DNA from: Afifella marina DSM 2698
GTDB lineage: Bacteria; Pseudomonadota; Alphaproteobacteria; Rhizobiales; Afifellaceae
DNA length: 64,000 nt
Reading direction: 5' to 3'
Assembly (NCBI RefSeq): GCF_900102695.1
Contig: NZ_FMVW01000002.1
Location: 558,001 to 622,000, forward strand
Shown here piece by piece: positions 27,463 through 37,487 of this stretch (position 1 is its first letter; the number at the start of each line of letters is the position of its first letter). The notes below the pieces were generated by a model. That model searched no databases. It was not told where the DNA came from and saw nothing but the letters and a program-made list of their open reading frames with translations. Made by a program: the position numbers and the translations under genes.

Positions 27463-28962
27463 ATGAGCCTCGACCACAAGAACGACGCCGAGTTCCACGC
27501 CAACCTCATTGAGGAGGTGTTGAAGGCCTATCCGGACAAGGCCCAGAAGAAGCGGAGCCGGCATCTGAGTGTCGCCAAGCCTGCGGACGCATCCGAAGAG
27601 GGCGGCGAACAAAATCTGTCGGAATGCGCCGTCAAATCCAACATCAAGTCGATCCCGGGCGTCATGACGATCCGCGGCTGCGCCTATGCCGGATCCAAGG
27701 GCGTGGTCTGGGGCCCGGTGAAGGACATGGTCCATATCAGCCATGGTCCGGTCGGCTGCGGCCAGTATTCCTGGGCTCAGCGCCGCAATTATTATACCGG
27801 CACGACCGGCGTCGACACTTTCGTGACGATGCAGTTCACCACCGATTTCCAAGAGCGCGACATCGTCTTTGGCGGCGACAAGAAGCTCGAAAAGGTGATC
27901 GACGAGATCAACGAGCTTTTCCCCCTCGCCAACGGCATCTCCGTGCAGTCGGAATGCCCGATCGGCCTCATCGGTGACGATATCGAGGCCGTGGCACGCA
28001 AGAAAAAGAGCGAAACCGGCAAGACTGTCGTGCCGGTGCGCTGCGAGGGTTTCCGCGGCGTGTCGCAGTCCCTCGGCCACCACATCGCCAACGACACGAT
28101 CCGCGACTGGGTGCTCGACAAGAGCGAGCGCGAATTCGAGGCGACGGATTACGACGTCACCATCATCGGTGACTACAATATCGGTGGCGACGCGTGGGCC
28201 TCGCGCCGGCTTCTGGAAGAGATGGGCCTCAGGGTCATCGGCAGCTGGTCTGGTGACGGCACGCTCGCCGAACTCGAGCAGGCGCCGAAGGCGAAGCTCA
28301 ATCTCATCCATTGCTACCGGTCGATGAACTACATCTGCCGCCATATGGAAGAAAAGCACGGCGTGCCGTGGACGGAGTACAATCTCTTCGGCCCGACGCA
28401 GATCGCCCAGTCGCTACGCCATATCGCCAGCTATTTCGACGATACCATCAAGGAAGGTGCCGAGCGCGTCATCGCCAAGTACCAGCCGCTCGTCGATGCC
28501 GTCATCTCAAAGTACAAGCCGCGTCTCGAAGGCAAGACGGTGATGCTCTATGTCGGCGGCCTGCGTCCGCGCCACATCGTCAATGCTTATGACGATCTCG
28601 GCATGGAAATCGTCGGTACGGGTTATGAATTCGCCCACAACGACGATTATCAGCGCACCGGACATTACGTGAAAGAAGGCACGCTGATCTACGATGACGT
28701 GACCGGCTACGAGCTGGAGAAGTTCATCGAGCAGATCCGACCCAATCTCGTCGGCTCCGGCATCAAGGAAAAGTACCCGGTGCAGAAGATGGGCATCCCG
28801 TTCCGTCAGATGCATTCCTGGGACTATTCCGGCCCCTATCACGGCTACGACGGTTTCGCGGTTTTCGCCCGCGACATGGACCTCGCCATCAACAACCCCG
28901 TCTGGGATCTGTTCGACGCTCCCTGGACCAAGACCGAGCCGCTGGCGGTCGCCGCCGAATAG
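27463..28962 (+). CDS. nifD: Nitrogenase MoFe protein alpha chain
   Basis: A 499-residue subunit carrying FeMo-co. P-cluster ligands are Cys73 (RGCAYAG), Cys99 (GPVGCG) and Cys165 (SECPIG). FeMo-co ligands are Cys284 ([10 protein letters not shown]) and His451 ([11 protein letters not shown]). These correspond to the well-studied Azotobacter residues 62, 88, 154, 275 and 442. The start at 27463 is set by GAGGAGA, and the frame is open 23 codons upstream. It is the Mo type, as no vnfG or anfG-like delta gene follows. Confidence 0.99.
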   Translation: MSLDHKNDAEFHANLIEEVLKAYPDKAQKKRSRHLSVAKPADASEEGGEQNLSECAVKSNIKSIPGVMTIRGCAYAGSKGVVWGPVKDMVHISHGPVGCGQYSWAQRRNYYTGTTGVDTFVTMQFTTDFQERDIVFGGDKKLEKVIDEINELFPLANGISVQSECPIGLIGDDIEAVARKKKSETGKTVVPVRCEGFRGVSQSLGHHIANDTIRDWVLDKSEREFEATDYDVTIIGDYNIGGDAWASRRLLEEMGLRVIGSWSGDGTLAELEQAPKAKLNLIHCYRSMNYICRHMEEKHGVPWTEYNLFGPTQIAQSLRHIASYFDDTIKEGAERVIAKYQPLVDAVISKYKPRLEGKTVMLYVGGLRPRHIVNAYDDLGMEIVGTGYEFAHNDDYQRTGHYVKEGTLIYDDVTGYELEKFIEQIRPNLVGSGIKEKYPVQKMGIPFRQMHSWDYSGPYHGYDGFAVFARDMDLAINNPVWDLFDAPWTKTEPLAVAAE

Positions 28963-28997
28963 CGCGCGCGCCCCGAGCCTCAAGAAGGAATGGACCC

Positions 28998-30533
28998 ATG
29001 CCACAATCTGCAGAGAAAGTCCTCGACCACAGCCTTCTGTTCCGGGAGCCGGAATACAAGGAGATGTTCGCCAAGAAGCGCGCGGACATGGAAAACATGC
29101 CTGCCACCGAGAAGGTGCAGGAAACCGCCGACTGGACGAAGAGCTGGGAGTATCGGGAGAAGAATTTCGCCCGCGAATCCCTCTCCATCAACCCGGCAAA
29201 GGCCTGTCAGCCGCTCGGCGCGGTCTTTGCGGCGGCGGGTTTTGAGAAGACGCTGAGCTTCGTGCACGGCAGCCAGGGCTGCGTCGCCTACTACCGCTCG
29301 CATCTGTCCCGCCATTTCAAGGAGCCGTGCTCGGCGGTCTCCTCTTCGATGACGGAAGATGCGGCCGTGTTTGGCGGTCTCAACAACATGGTCGAAGGCC
29401 TGAAGAACGCCTATGCGCTCTACTCGCCGAAGATGATCGCGGTGTCGACGACCTGCATGGCCGAGGTGATCGGCGACGATCTGCAGTCGTTCATCATCGG
29501 TGCCAAAGACAAGGAATCGGTGCCGCAGGACTTCCCGGTGCCCTATGCCCACACTCCGGCGTTCGTCGGCAGCCACACGACCGGCTACGACAACATGCTG
29601 CGTGGTATTCTCGAAGGCTTCTGGGCCAATGCGGAGGTCACGAAGAACGAGACGATCAACATCGTTCCGGGCTTCGACGGGTTCGCGGTCGGCAACAATC
29701 GCGAGCTGAAGCGCATTCTCGACCTGATGGGCGTGGAATACACGATCCTGTCCGACGTTTCCGATCAGTTCGACACGCCTTCGGACGGCGAGTTCCGCAT
29801 GTATGACGGCGGCACGACGCTGGAGGCGGCGAAGAACGCGGTCAACGCCAAGGCGACGATCAGCCTGCAGCAATACTGCTCTACGAAGACGCTCCAATAC
29901 GCGAAGTCCTTCGATCAGGAGACGGCGAGCTTCCACTACCCGATGGGCGTGGCCGCGACCGACGAATTCCTGATGAAGGTGTCGGAGATCACCGGCAAGG
30001 AGATCCCGGAAGAGCTTCGGATGGAGCGCGGGCGTCTCGTCGATGCGATGGCCGACAGCCAGGCCACTCTGCACGGCAAGACCTACGCCATCTACGGCGA
30101 TCCGGACTTCGTCTATGCGATGGCCCGCTTCGTGCTGGAATTCGGCGGCGAGCCGCGCCACTGCCTGGCGACCAACGGCACCAAGCCGTGGGCGAAGAAG
30201 ATGCAGGCCCTGTTCGACTCTTCGCCCTTCGGCGCGGAATGCAAGGCCTATCCGGGCAACGATCTGTGGCACATGCGGTCGCTTCTCGCCACGGAGCCGA
30301 CGGACTTCCTCATCGGCAATTCGCACGGCAAGTTCCTGGAGCGCGACACGGGCGTGCCGCTCATCCGGCTGACCTTCCCGATCTTCGACAGGCACCACCA
30401 TCACCGCTTCCCCGTCTGGGGCTACCAGGGCGGATTGCGGGTTCTGGTGACGCTTCTCGACAAGGCGTTCGACGCGCTCGACGCGGCCGGGCTGGAGCCG
30501 GGCGGCGACATTTCCTTCGATTTGACCCGCTAA
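28998..30533 (+). CDS. nifK: Nitrogenase MoFe protein beta chain
   Basis: A 511-residue partner of NifD. P-cluster ligands Cys70 (KACQPLG), Cys95 (SQGCVAY) and Cys153 (STTCMAE) are all present at canonical positions. The N-terminal extension ([15 protein letters not shown]...) that wraps the alpha subunit is of full length. It lies 35 bp after nifD behind AAGGAA. Confidence 0.99.
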   Translation: MPQSAEKVLDHSLLFREPEYKEMFAKKRADMENMPATEKVQETADWTKSWEYREKNFARESLSINPAKACQPLGAVFAAAGFEKTLSFVHGSQGCVAYYRSHLSRHFKEPCSAVSSSMTEDAAVFGGLNNMVEGLKNAYALYSPKMIAVSTTCMAEVIGDDLQSFIIGAKDKESVPQDFPVPYAHTPAFVGSHTTGYDNMLRGILEGFWANAEVTKNETINIVPGFDGFAVGNNRELKRILDLMGVEYTILSDVSDQFDTPSDGEFRMYDGGTTLEAAKNAVNAKATISLQQYCSTKTLQYAKSFDQETASFHYPMGVAATDEFLMKVSEITGKEIPEELRMERGRLVDAMADSQATLHGKTYAIYGDPDFVYAMARFVLEFGGEPRHCLATNGTKPWAKKMQALFDSSPFGAECKAYPGNDLWHMRSLLATEPTDFLIGNSHGKFLERDTGVPLIRLTFPIFDRHHHHRFPVWGYQGGLRVLVTLLDKAFDALDAAGLEPGGDISFDLTR

Positions 30534-30559
30534 AAGGCGGGCGGCGCCGGGAGGCGATC

Positions 30560-32005
30560 ATGGGCGAAGTCTTGAGGTCGAAAACAGCCGAACTCTTCAA
30601 CGAGCCGGGCTGTGCGAAAAACCAGGCCAAGAGCGAAAAGGAGCGCAAAAAGGGTTGCTCCAAGCCTTTGGTGCCGGGCGCCGCCGCAGGCGGTTGTGCC
30701 TTCGACGGTGCCAAGATCGCGCTGGAGCCGATCGTCGACGTCGTGCATCTGACGCACGGGCCGTCGGCGTGTGAAGGCAACAGCTGGGACAACCGCCATG
30801 CCGCCACCTCGGGGCCGAGCACCTATCGGCTCGGCCTCACCACCGATCTCTCCGAGCTCGACATCGTCATGGGCAATGGAGAAAAGCGACTGTACCGGGC
30901 GATCAAGGACGCGATCGCCCGGTACGACCCGCCGGCCGTCTTCGTCTATCAGACCTGCGTGCCGGCGATGATCGGCGACGACATCGAGGCCGTCTGCCGG
31001 CATGCGGCGGAGAAGACCGGCACGCCCTGCATCCCGGTCCTGTCGGCCGGATTTTCGGGCAAGAAGAATTTCGGCAACAAGCTCGCCGGCGAGGCGCTGT
31101 TCAAGCACGTCATCGGCACCATCGAGCCTGAATATACGACGCCGACGGACGTCAATATTCTCGGCGAATACAACATCGTCGGCGAGATCTGGCAGATTAA
31201 GCCGCTTCTGGAAAAACTCGGTATCCGGCTTCTCGCCAACATCACGGGCGATGCGCGCTACCGCGATCTCGCCGGGGCGCACCGCGCCCGCGTCAACATG
31301 ATGATGTGCTCGGCGGCTCTCATCAATCTGGCGCGCCAGATGGAGGAGCGCTGGGGCATCCCCTATTTCGAAGGGTCCTTCTACGGCATCGCCGACACGT
31401 CGGCGGCGCTGCGCACGCTCGCCCGCATGCTGATCGAGCGCGGAGCTCCCGAAGATCTTCTGGAGCGCACGGAAGCGCTCATCGCGGCGGAGGAGGCGCG
31501 CGCCTGGGCGCGCATCGAGCCTTACCGCGAGATCCTCAAGGGCAAGCGCGTCATTCTCTATACGGGCGGGGTCAAATCCTGGTCGATCGTCTCCGCGCTG
31601 CAGGAAATCGGCATGAAGATCGTCGCCACTTCGGTGCGCAAATCGACCGAAGGCGACAAGGAGCGGATAAAGGAGATCATGGACGATCCGCATATGGTCG
31701 GCTCGGTGCCGGCCCGTGAGATGTATGCGAAGCTCGCCAATGACGAGGCGGACATTCTCCTGTCGGGCGGCAAGACGCAATATGTCGGCCTGAAGGCGCG
31801 CAGACCCTGGCTCGATATCAACCAGGAGCGCAACTATGCCTATGCCGGCTATGACGGCACCGTGGCACTCGTGGCGGAACTCGCCAAATCCTTGTCCAAT
31901 CCCGTTTGGGAGGAGATCCGTCGGCCTGCGCCCTGGGAAATCTCTGCCGATATCGTGCCGCTTGATTGCGGACCGCAATCGCGTTCCGGCGTCGGGGAGG
32001 CGTAG
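30560..32005 (+). CDS. nifE: FeMo-cofactor scaffold protein NifE
   Basis: A 481-residue NifD paralogue forming the NifEN scaffold on which the NifB product matures with Mo and homocitrate. [26 protein letters not shown] and [12 protein letters not shown] carry the conserved cysteines. ATG 30560 follows GGGAGGCG. The stop is immediately followed by the nifN ATG. Confidence 0.97.
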   Translation: MGEVLRSKTAELFNEPGCAKNQAKSEKERKKGCSKPLVPGAAAGGCAFDGAKIALEPIVDVVHLTHGPSACEGNSWDNRHAATSGPSTYRLGLTTDLSELDIVMGNGEKRLYRAIKDAIARYDPPAVFVYQTCVPAMIGDDIEAVCRHAAEKTGTPCIPVLSAGFSGKKNFGNKLAGEALFKHVIGTIEPEYTTPTDVNILGEYNIVGEIWQIKPLLEKLGIRLLANITGDARYRDLAGAHRARVNMMMCSAALINLARQMEERWGIPYFEGSFYGIADTSAALRTLARMLIERGAPEDLLERTEALIAAEEARAWARIEPYREILKGKRVILYTGGVKSWSIVSALQEIGMKIVATSVRKSTEGDKERIKEIMDDPHMVGSVPAREMYAKLANDEADILLSGGKTQYVGLKARRPWLDINQERNYAYAGYDGTVALVAELAKSLSNPVWEEIRRPAPWEISADIVPLDCGPQSRSGVGEA

Positions 32006-33403
32006 ATGGCCATGCTCTTGCAGCCGAAAAAGAACGGCTCGATCAATCCTTTGAAGTCCTCAGCGCCGCTCGGCGCGGCGCTTGCCTATCTCGGCGTCGA
32101 TGGCGCCGTGCCGCTCTTTCATGGTGCGCAGGGATGCACTTCCTTCGCCCTGACGCTCGCGGTCCGGCATTTCCGCGAAGACATGCCGATGCAGACGACG
32201 GCGATCGCTGAGGTCGAGACGATTTTGGGTGGCGCCGACAATCTGGAGGAAGCGCTCGTCAATCTGCAGTCGCGGATGAACCCGAAGTTCATCGGCATCG
32301 CCTCGACGGCGCTCATCGAAACGCGCGGTGAGGATATCACCGGAGATCTTCTGTCCATCATGCAGCGTCGCCACGAGCTGGCACGCACGGCCATCGTCTA
32401 CGCCTCGACACCCGATTATGTCGGGGCGCTCGAAGACGGCTGGGCGAAGGCGGTGACGGCGATCATCGATGGCCTCGTCGTCCCGGGCGAACGCCGGCAG
32501 AAAAGCCTGCGGCAGATCAACATCCTGCCGGGGGTGCATCAGACGGCGGCCGATATCGACCAGGTGCGCGATATGGCGGAGGCCTTCGGTCTCAACGCGG
32601 TTGTTCTGCCGGACCTTTCCGGTTCGCTCGACGGGCACGTGAACGCTGAATTCACGCCGATCACATCAGGTGGCACGAAGCTTGAAGAGATCGCCGACAT
32701 GGGCGAGGGGCTCGCCACCATCGCGATCGGCCAGCATATGACCCCGGCGGCAGAGGCCCTCGAAGGGCTGACCGGCGTGCCGAGCACGGTTCTTTCGAAC
32801 CTGACGGGCCTTGCGGCGAGCGACGAACTCGTGGCGCTGCTGTCGCGCATCTCGGGCGTTGCGGTCCCCGAAAGCCTCAAGAGGCGCCGCAGCCAGCTCG
32901 TCGACGCGATGCTCGACTGTCATTTCTATCTCGGTGGCAAGCGCATCGCGATCGCGGCCGATCCGGACCTCGTTTATCAGCTCTCTGTCTTCTTCAAGAG
33001 CCTCGGCGCGGAGATCGTCACGGCGGTGACGACCACCAATCATTCGCCGCTTCTCGAGAAAGTACCGGCTAAGGAGGTCGTCGTTGGCGATCTCATGGAT
33101 TTCGAAGAGCGGGCGGCCGCCGCACAGGCCGATCTCCTCGTCACGCACAGCCATGGACGACAGGCTGCGGAACGTCTCGGCCTGCCGCATCTGCGCGTCG
33201 GGTTCCCGATCTTCGACCGGCTCGGCGTCCAGCACCGCTCGATGATCGGCTACGCGGGAAGCCGCGATTTTCTCTACGAGGTGGGAAACATCTTCCTCAG
33301 CCTCATCAAAGAGAAGACGCCCGAGGATTTCGCCTCGGCCGAAGTGCCTCCCTTTAAGGTTCAGGAGAAGCGCGATGTCGGTCAGACACTTGCAATTGGT
33401 TGA
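32006..33403 (+). CDS. nifN: FeMo-cofactor scaffold protein NifN
   Basis: A 465-residue NifK paralogue and partner of NifE. GAALAYLGVDGAVPLFHGAQGC is the typical N-terminal cluster region, and a C-terminal FPIFDRLGVQHRS-like segment matches the family. It overlaps nifX by 29 bp if nifX starts at 33375. It starts on the base after the nifE stop. Confidence 0.97.
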   Translation: MAMLLQPKKNGSINPLKSSAPLGAALAYLGVDGAVPLFHGAQGCTSFALTLAVRHFREDMPMQTTAIAEVETILGGADNLEEALVNLQSRMNPKFIGIASTALIETRGEDITGDLLSIMQRRHELARTAIVYASTPDYVGALEDGWAKAVTAIIDGLVVPGERRQKSLRQINILPGVHQTAADIDQVRDMAEAFGLNAVVLPDLSGSLDGHVNAEFTPITSGGTKLEEIADMGEGLATIAIGQHMTPAAEALEGLTGVPSTVLSNLTGLAASDELVALLSRISGVAVPESLKRRRSQLVDAMLDCHFYLGGKRIAIAADPDLVYQLSVFFKSLGAEIVTAVTTTNHSPLLEKVPAKEVVVGDLMDFEERAAAAQADLLVTHSHGRQAAERLGLPHLRVGFPIFDRLGVQHRSMIGYAGSRDFLYEVGNIFLSLIKEKTPEDFASAEVPPFKVQEKRDVGQTLAIG

Positions 33404-33869
33404 ACGGGAGGAAGTCATGTCGGTGACCGCTGAAAGCGACGAGCCGAAGCTGCGCGTGGCGATCGCCACGCAGGATATGAAGGGGCTCAACGCGCATTTC
33501 GGCTCGGCCCGCAAATTCGCGATCTACGATGTGACGCCGACGGCCTCGCGCTTCGTCTCCGCGGCCGCTTTCGACGATGTGTCGGATGAAAGCGGCAAAC
33601 ATCGCCTTGAGGGCGACGACCGCATCGGACCGAAGATCGAGGCTTTGAACGGCTGCCACCTTCTCTTCTGTCTGGCGATCGGCGGGCCTTCGGCCGCGAA
33701 AGTCATCAATGCGCGCATCCATCCCGTCAAATTGCCGGGGCCGGAGCCGATCGACGGCCTCATTGGGCGCGTGCAGACGATGATGTCGACCAATCCGCCG
33801 CCCTGGCTGCGAAAAGTGATGGGCACAGCGCAGCCGCGGTCGATGGATTTTCTCGACGAGGAGGATTGA
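33375..33869 (+). CDS. nifX: Nitrogenase cofactor carrier NifX
   Basis: A 164-residue protein of the NifX/NafY cofactor-binding family. It binds NifB-co and VK-cluster during transfer to NifEN. LRVAIATQDMKGLNAHFGSARKF marks the domain start, and IHPVKLPGPEPIDGLIGRVQTM is the NifX end. Two starts are possible: ATG 33375 (AGGAGA ahead, overlapping nifN) and ATG 33417 (GGGAGGAA ahead, the stronger site, 150 residues). Confidence 0.95.
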   Translation: MSVRHLQLVEREEVMSVTAESDEPKLRVAIATQDMKGLNAHFGSARKFAIYDVTPTASRFVSAAAFDDVSDESGKHRLEGDDRIGPKIEALNGCHLLFCLAIGGPSAAKVINARIHPVKLPGPEPIDGLIGRVQTMMSTNPPPWLRKVMGTAQPRSMDFLDEED

Positions 33870-33871
33870 GA

Positions 33872-34348
33872 ATGGCGGAAACGCTGATGTCCGCTGCGGA
33901 AGCGGACGATAAGGCCATGGGCTCGCCTTTCATGAAGTCGCTGGTCGCTATCTACCGGGCTGAGGATTCCTATGGCGCCTGGGAGAGCAAGAGCGATGCC
34001 GAGCTCCTCGAGGAGTTCATCGTGACCGCCGAAGAGCGGCGGGCAAAGCCGATTATCGACGATCCCGACCCCGATCTTCTCGACCGCGTCGACAAGTTCT
34101 ATCGCGCCATCGGTCTGACGGTCGAGCGCGAGACGGGGCTCATGGCTTCGCCGATGATGAGCATGCATTGGGAAGGGTTCGGGCGCGTCATCCTGACGGC
34201 CGGCAAGCTCGTGATCTTCGCGAAGTCGCTTCGCGACGTGCATCGCTTCGGTTTCGAAAGCCTTGGTGATCTCGCCGAGGCCGGCATGAAGGTCGTGCGC
34301 CAGGCGCGCGAGACGATCGACACCTATCCAGAGGTGGCCCGCGCCTGA
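33872..34348 (+). CDS. NifX-associated nitrogen fixation protein (DUF269)
   Basis: A 158-residue protein with the DUF269 pattern: PFMKSLVAIYRAEDSYGAWE (residues about 16-35), DKFYRAIGLTVERETGLM and MMSMHWEGFGRVILTAGKLV. It almost always follows nifX in nif clusters. The function is unknown. It begins 2 bp after the nifX stop. The small DUF683/CCE_0567 gene that often follows it elsewhere is absent, as only 40 bp separate it from fdxB. Confidence 0.93.
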   Translation: MAETLMSAAEADDKAMGSPFMKSLVAIYRAEDSYGAWESKSDAELLEEFIVTAEERRAKPIIDDPDPDLLDRVDKFYRAIGLTVERETGLMASPMMSMHWEGFGRVILTAGKLVIFAKSLRDVHRFGFESLGDLAEAGMKVVRQARETIDTYPEVARA

Positions 34349-34388
34349 GGCGTGGCCGACGACAGGGCTTGGGTGAGCCCGGGGGGAC

Positions 34389-34688
34389 ATGATGAGTTTC
34401 GTGACGCGCGATGGCCGGGAATGGACGCCCGAATATCTTGTTTCGATCGATCCGAAGAAATGCATCGGCTGCGGTCGCTGTTACAAAGTGTGTGCGCGCA
34501 GCGTGATGACGCTGCGCGGCGTCACGGAGGACGGCGAATTCGTCGACCTCGATGACGAGGATGACGACGAGCTGGAGCGCAAGGTAATGGTGCTCGGTGA
34601 CGCCGGAAATTGCATCGGCTGCGGCGCCTGCGCCAGGGTGTGCCCGACGGGCAGCCAGACGCATGCGGCCGAGGCGCTCGCGGCCTGA
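34389..34688 (+). CDS. fdxB: Nif-specific ferredoxin III
   Basis: A 99-residue 2[4Fe-4S] ferredoxin with motifs CIGCGRCYKVCARSV and CIGCGACARVCPTG, separated by an acidic stretch (DLDDEDDDELERK). This spacing matches FdxB/ferredoxin III of nif clusters. It probably supplies low-potential electrons for cofactor synthesis or to NifH. Two adjacent ATGs (34389 and 34392) follow GGGGGG. Confidence 0.95.
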   Translation: MMSFVTRDGREWTPEYLVSIDPKKCIGCGRCYKVCARSVMTLRGVTEDGEFVDLDDEDDDELERKVMVLGDAGNCIGCGACARVCPTGSQTHAAEALAA

Positions 34689-34692
34689 GACG

Positions 34693-35313
34693 ATGGAAGC
34701 GGCGGAGGTCTACGATTTCCTGATGGAGGGCGGCGAGCGGCCGCTCTGCAATGCGTTCGACGCACATGTCCTCGCCTCCGTGCTGGCGCTCGCGATCGCC
34801 GAGAGCCGCAAGGAGGAGGTTTCCGTCGTCGAGACGCTCGGTCTCGACAGCGACAATCTGAAAGACCTTGTCGTTGCGCTCTTTCCGCATGCGGCTGCGA
34901 TTTTCGACGGCCTGCCGGCCGATGTTGTGCCGGCGAGAAGCGAAGACGAGGCCTGCCTTCTCGACCTCTTGATGAGCGGTACGACCGAGGACAGCTCTCT
35001 TGAAATGCGGTTCGCCGAGATCATCGCGCGACGCTGTCAGCGGCCGAACCATCTCTGGCAGGATCTCGGGCTTCGAAACCGGCGTGAACTCGGCTGGCTG
35101 ATGGAGCGGCACTTTGAGATGCTGTCGGAGGCGAACAGTCAGGACATGAAGTGGAAGAAGTTCTTCTACCGCATGATCTGTCGCGATACGGGCTATCAGA
35201 TCTGCACGGCGCCGACCTGCAACGAATGCGACGACTTCGAGACGTGCTTCGGCGATGAGAGCGGCGAAAGCCTGCTTGCCCGCGTCAAGCGTGATGCCGA
35301 GAAGGCGTCCTGA
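34693..35313 (+). CDS. nifQ: Molybdenum-donating protein NifQ
   Basis: A 206-residue protein with the defining C-terminal motif C-x4-C-x2-C-x5-C (CTAPTCNECDDFETC) that holds a Mo-Fe-S cluster. It delivers molybdenum to NifEN/NifH for FeMo-co assembly. ATG 34693 starts 4 bp after the fdxB stop. It is last gene of the nifH unit. Confidence 0.95.
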   Translation: MEAAEVYDFLMEGGERPLCNAFDAHVLASVLALAIAESRKEEVSVVETLGLDSDNLKDLVVALFPHAAAIFDGLPADVVPARSEDEACLLDLLMSGTTEDSSLEMRFAEIIARRCQRPNHLWQDLGLRNRRELGWLMERHFEMLSEANSQDMKWKKFFYRMICRDTGYQICTAPTCNECDDFETCFGDESGESLLARVKRDAEKAS

Positions 35314-35349
35314 GGGAGCACCGATCCTTCCCGCTGTTGCGAAGACGCC

Positions 35350-35365
35350 TGTCGGCTTTGTGACA
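35350..35365 (+). promoter_or_regulatory. NifA upstream activator sequence of iscA-nifUSVW
   Basis: TGTCGGCTTTGTGACA is a TGT-N10-ACA site centred about 100 bp before the expected start. Confidence 0.88.
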
Positions 35366-35428
35366 TTGGTGCGGAATGCGACATTCCGTCAATCCGGCAA
35401 TATCCATTGAAAACAATAAGTTAGGGTT

Positions 35429-35444
35429 TGGCACGCGGCTTGCT
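35429..35444 (+). promoter_or_regulatory. Sigma-54 promoter of iscA-nifUSVW
   Basis: TGGCACGCGGCTTGCT fits the -24/-12 consensus fully, 28 bp before the iscA ATG. Confidence 0.94.
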
Positions 35445-35471
35445 CCGCTCCTGGCAACGAAGGAGCGAGGC

Positions 35472-35792
35472 ATGATCCAACTGACCGAGGCCGCCGTAGA
35501 TGCGCTGCGCACAGCGATCGCCGGGTCCGATGAACCGGTCGAGGGCCTGCGCCTGATGGTCGAGAGCGGCGGCTGTGCCGGCCTCAAATACATGATGGGT
35601 CTCGTCGGTGAGGCCGAGCCGAGCGACGTGCTGGTGGAGCAGGCGGGCATCAAGGTCTTCGTCGACCCGATGAGCATCGCCTACCTCGAAGGCACCACCG
35701 TTGATTTCGTCACAAGCCTGGAGGGCGCCGGGTTCACCTTCGACAATCCGAAGGCGACCTGGAGCTGCTCCTGCGGCAAGTCCTTCGGATGA
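35472..35792 (+). CDS. HesB/IscA-family iron-sulfur protein (nif-associated)
   Basis: A 106-residue A-type Fe-S carrier. The three conserved cysteines are present: one in ESGGCAGLKYMMG and the pair in the C-terminal WSCSCGKSFG (CxC). It likely transfers clusters from the NifS/NifU-like system to nitrogenase proteins, a role given to nif IscA/HesB. The ATG at 35472 follows AAGGAGCGAGG. The frame is open upstream across the promoter and that part is not coding. Confidence 0.95.
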   Translation: MIQLTEAAVDALRTAIAGSDEPVEGLRLMVESGGCAGLKYMMGLVGEAEPSDVLVEQAGIKVFVDPMSIAYLEGTTVDFVTSLEGAGFTFDNPKATWSCSCGKSFG

Positions 35793-35803
35793 TGGAGAGC
35801 CCC

Positions 35804-36274
35804 ATGACTGATTTTTCCCCCCTTTATCAGGATGAGCTTCTTGAGGCCGCCGCCGACGAGCGTGTGGAGCGCTGCGAAGGTGCGGCCGGTCCGGGTGAGA
35901 AGCCGATGGTGCGGCTGACGCTTCTCAACCGCACGCAGATGCCGAAAAGGCCTGCGTCGTCGCCCGAGGCGCGTTCTCAGAGCGCCGACGGCGAGGCCGG
36001 TTCGCGCAAGGCGGCGACCTTCGGGCTCGGTCTTACCCGCGAGGAGAAATTCGCTCTCGTCGAGGACGCGCTGCAGGATATCCGCCGCTACATCGCGGGC
36101 GATGGCGGCGACTGCCAGCTCGTCGATATCGAAGACAACAAGATCATGGTGCGGCTGACCGGTGCCTGCGTCGGCTGCCAGCTTGCCGGCGTCACCATCG
36201 GCGGCATTCAGATGCGGCTGATGGCGAAGCTCGGCGCGCCCGTGCGCGTCATCCCGGTTCAGCCGAGACATTGA
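35804..36274 (+). CDS. nifU: NifU-like Fe-S scaffold, C-terminal (Nfu) domain form
   Basis: A 156-residue protein. Residues about 80-150 form an Nfu/NifU C-terminal domain with VEDALQDIRRYIAGDGGDCQLV and the cluster-binding GACVGCQLA (CxxC). The N-terminal IscU domain and central ferredoxin domain of full-length NifU are missing, replaced by about 75 unrecognised polar residues. ATG 35804 has GGAGAG before it. ATG 35789 overlaps the iscA stop and is an alternative giving 161 residues. Confidence 0.88.
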   Translation: MTDFSPLYQDELLEAAADERVERCEGAAGPGEKPMVRLTLLNRTQMPKRPASSPEARSQSADGEAGSRKAATFGLGLTREEKFALVEDALQDIRRYIAGDGGDCQLVDIEDNKIMVRLTGACVGCQLAGVTIGGIQMRLMAKLGAPVRVIPVQPRH

Positions 36275-36284
36275 GGAGGCGGTG

Positions 36285-37487
36285 ATGCGGCCCGTCTATC
36301 TCGATGCCAACGCAACCACACCCGTCGATCCCGACGTGCTGGCGACGATGCTGCCGTTCTTTACGGAGCATTTCGGCAATCCCTCTTCACCGCATGGCTT
36401 CGGAGCCGTGGTCGCCGCGGCCGTGAAACGGGCGCGCGGGCAGCTCCAGTCGCTGCTTGGGGCAGAATCCGACCAGGAGATCATCTTCACCTCCGGCGGG
36501 ACGGAATCCGATACGACCGCCATCCTGTCGGCGCTCGCCACGCAGGAGGGCCGCAACGAGCTCATCGTCTCTGCGGTGGAACATCCGGCGGTGCTTGCGC
36601 TAGCTCAGGATCTGGCGAAACGGGCTGGGGTGGTCGTCCACGTCATTCCGGTGGACGGGCGGGGGCGGCTCGATATCGATGCCTACGAGAAGGTGCTCGG
36701 TCGTCAGACGGCTCTCGTCTCCATCATGTGGGCGAACAACGAGACCGGCACGATCTTTCCAGTCGAACGGTTGGCTGCGATGGCGCACGAGGCCGGCGCG
36801 CTCTTCCATACCGATGCGGTGCAGGCAGTCGGCAAGATCGCGATGGATCTTCAATCCGGCGCGATCGATATGCTGTCCCTCTCCGGACACAAGCTGCACG
36901 GCCCGAAGGGGATCGGCGCGCTTTATGTCCGTCGCGGCGTGCCGTTTCAGCCGCTCATCCGCGGCGGGCGTCAGGAGCGGGGACGCCGTTCGGGCACGGA
37001 GAACGTGCCGGCGATCGTCGGTCTCGGCAAAGCTGCGGAACTTGCCGCGTTCCATCTCTATGACGAACAGACCCGTGTGCGCGAGCTGCGCGATCATCTG
37101 GAAGCCGGCGTGCTGGCGGCGATCGACAAATGCATCGTGACCGGTGACGTGGACAATCGGCTGCCGAATACGAGCAACATCGCCTTCGATGGCGTCGAAG
37201 GCGAGGCGATCGTGCATCTTCTGTCGCGCGATGGCGTTGCCGTCTCGTCCGGCTCGGCGTGCAGCTCCGGCGGCATGGACGCCTCGCATGTGATCCGTGC
37301 GATGCGTCTGCCCTTTACCGCTGCACATGGCGCCGTGCGTTTCTCCCTGTCGCGCGACAACGAGAAAGCCGATGTCGATCGGCTGATCGAGATTTTTCCC
37401 GACATCATCGAAGAGCTGCGCGCCGTGTCGCCGTTCTGGCGAAAGGCACGGCAGCCCGCAAAGCCACAGGAGCGTCTCTATGCTTGA
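36285..37487 (+). CDS. nifS: Cysteine desulfurase NifS
   Basis: A 400-residue PLP enzyme that supplies sulfur for nitrogenase Fe-S clusters. The PLP lysine is in [12 protein letters not shown] (about residue 203), the catalytic Cys in SGSACSSGG (about residue 326), and the N-terminal [13 protein letters not shown] is typical. ATG 36285 follows GAGGAGGC. It overlaps nifV by 8 bp. Confidence 0.97.
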   Translation: MRPVYLDANATTPVDPDVLATMLPFFTEHFGNPSSPHGFGAVVAAAVKRARGQLQSLLGAESDQEIIFTSGGTESDTTAILSALATQEGRNELIVSAVEHPAVLALAQDLAKRAGVVVHVIPVDGRGRLDIDAYEKVLGRQTALVSIMWANNETGTIFPVERLAAMAHEAGALFHTDAVQAVGKIAMDLQSGAIDMLSLSGHKLHGPKGIGALYVRRGVPFQPLIRGGRQERGRRSGTENVPAIVGLGKAAELAAFHLYDEQTRVRELRDHLEAGVLAAIDKCIVTGDVDNRLPNTSNIAFDGVEGEAIVHLLSRDGVAVSSGSACSSGGMDASHVIRAMRLPFTAAHGAVRFSLSRDNEKADVDRLIEIFPDIIEELRAVSPFWRKARQPAKPQERLYA

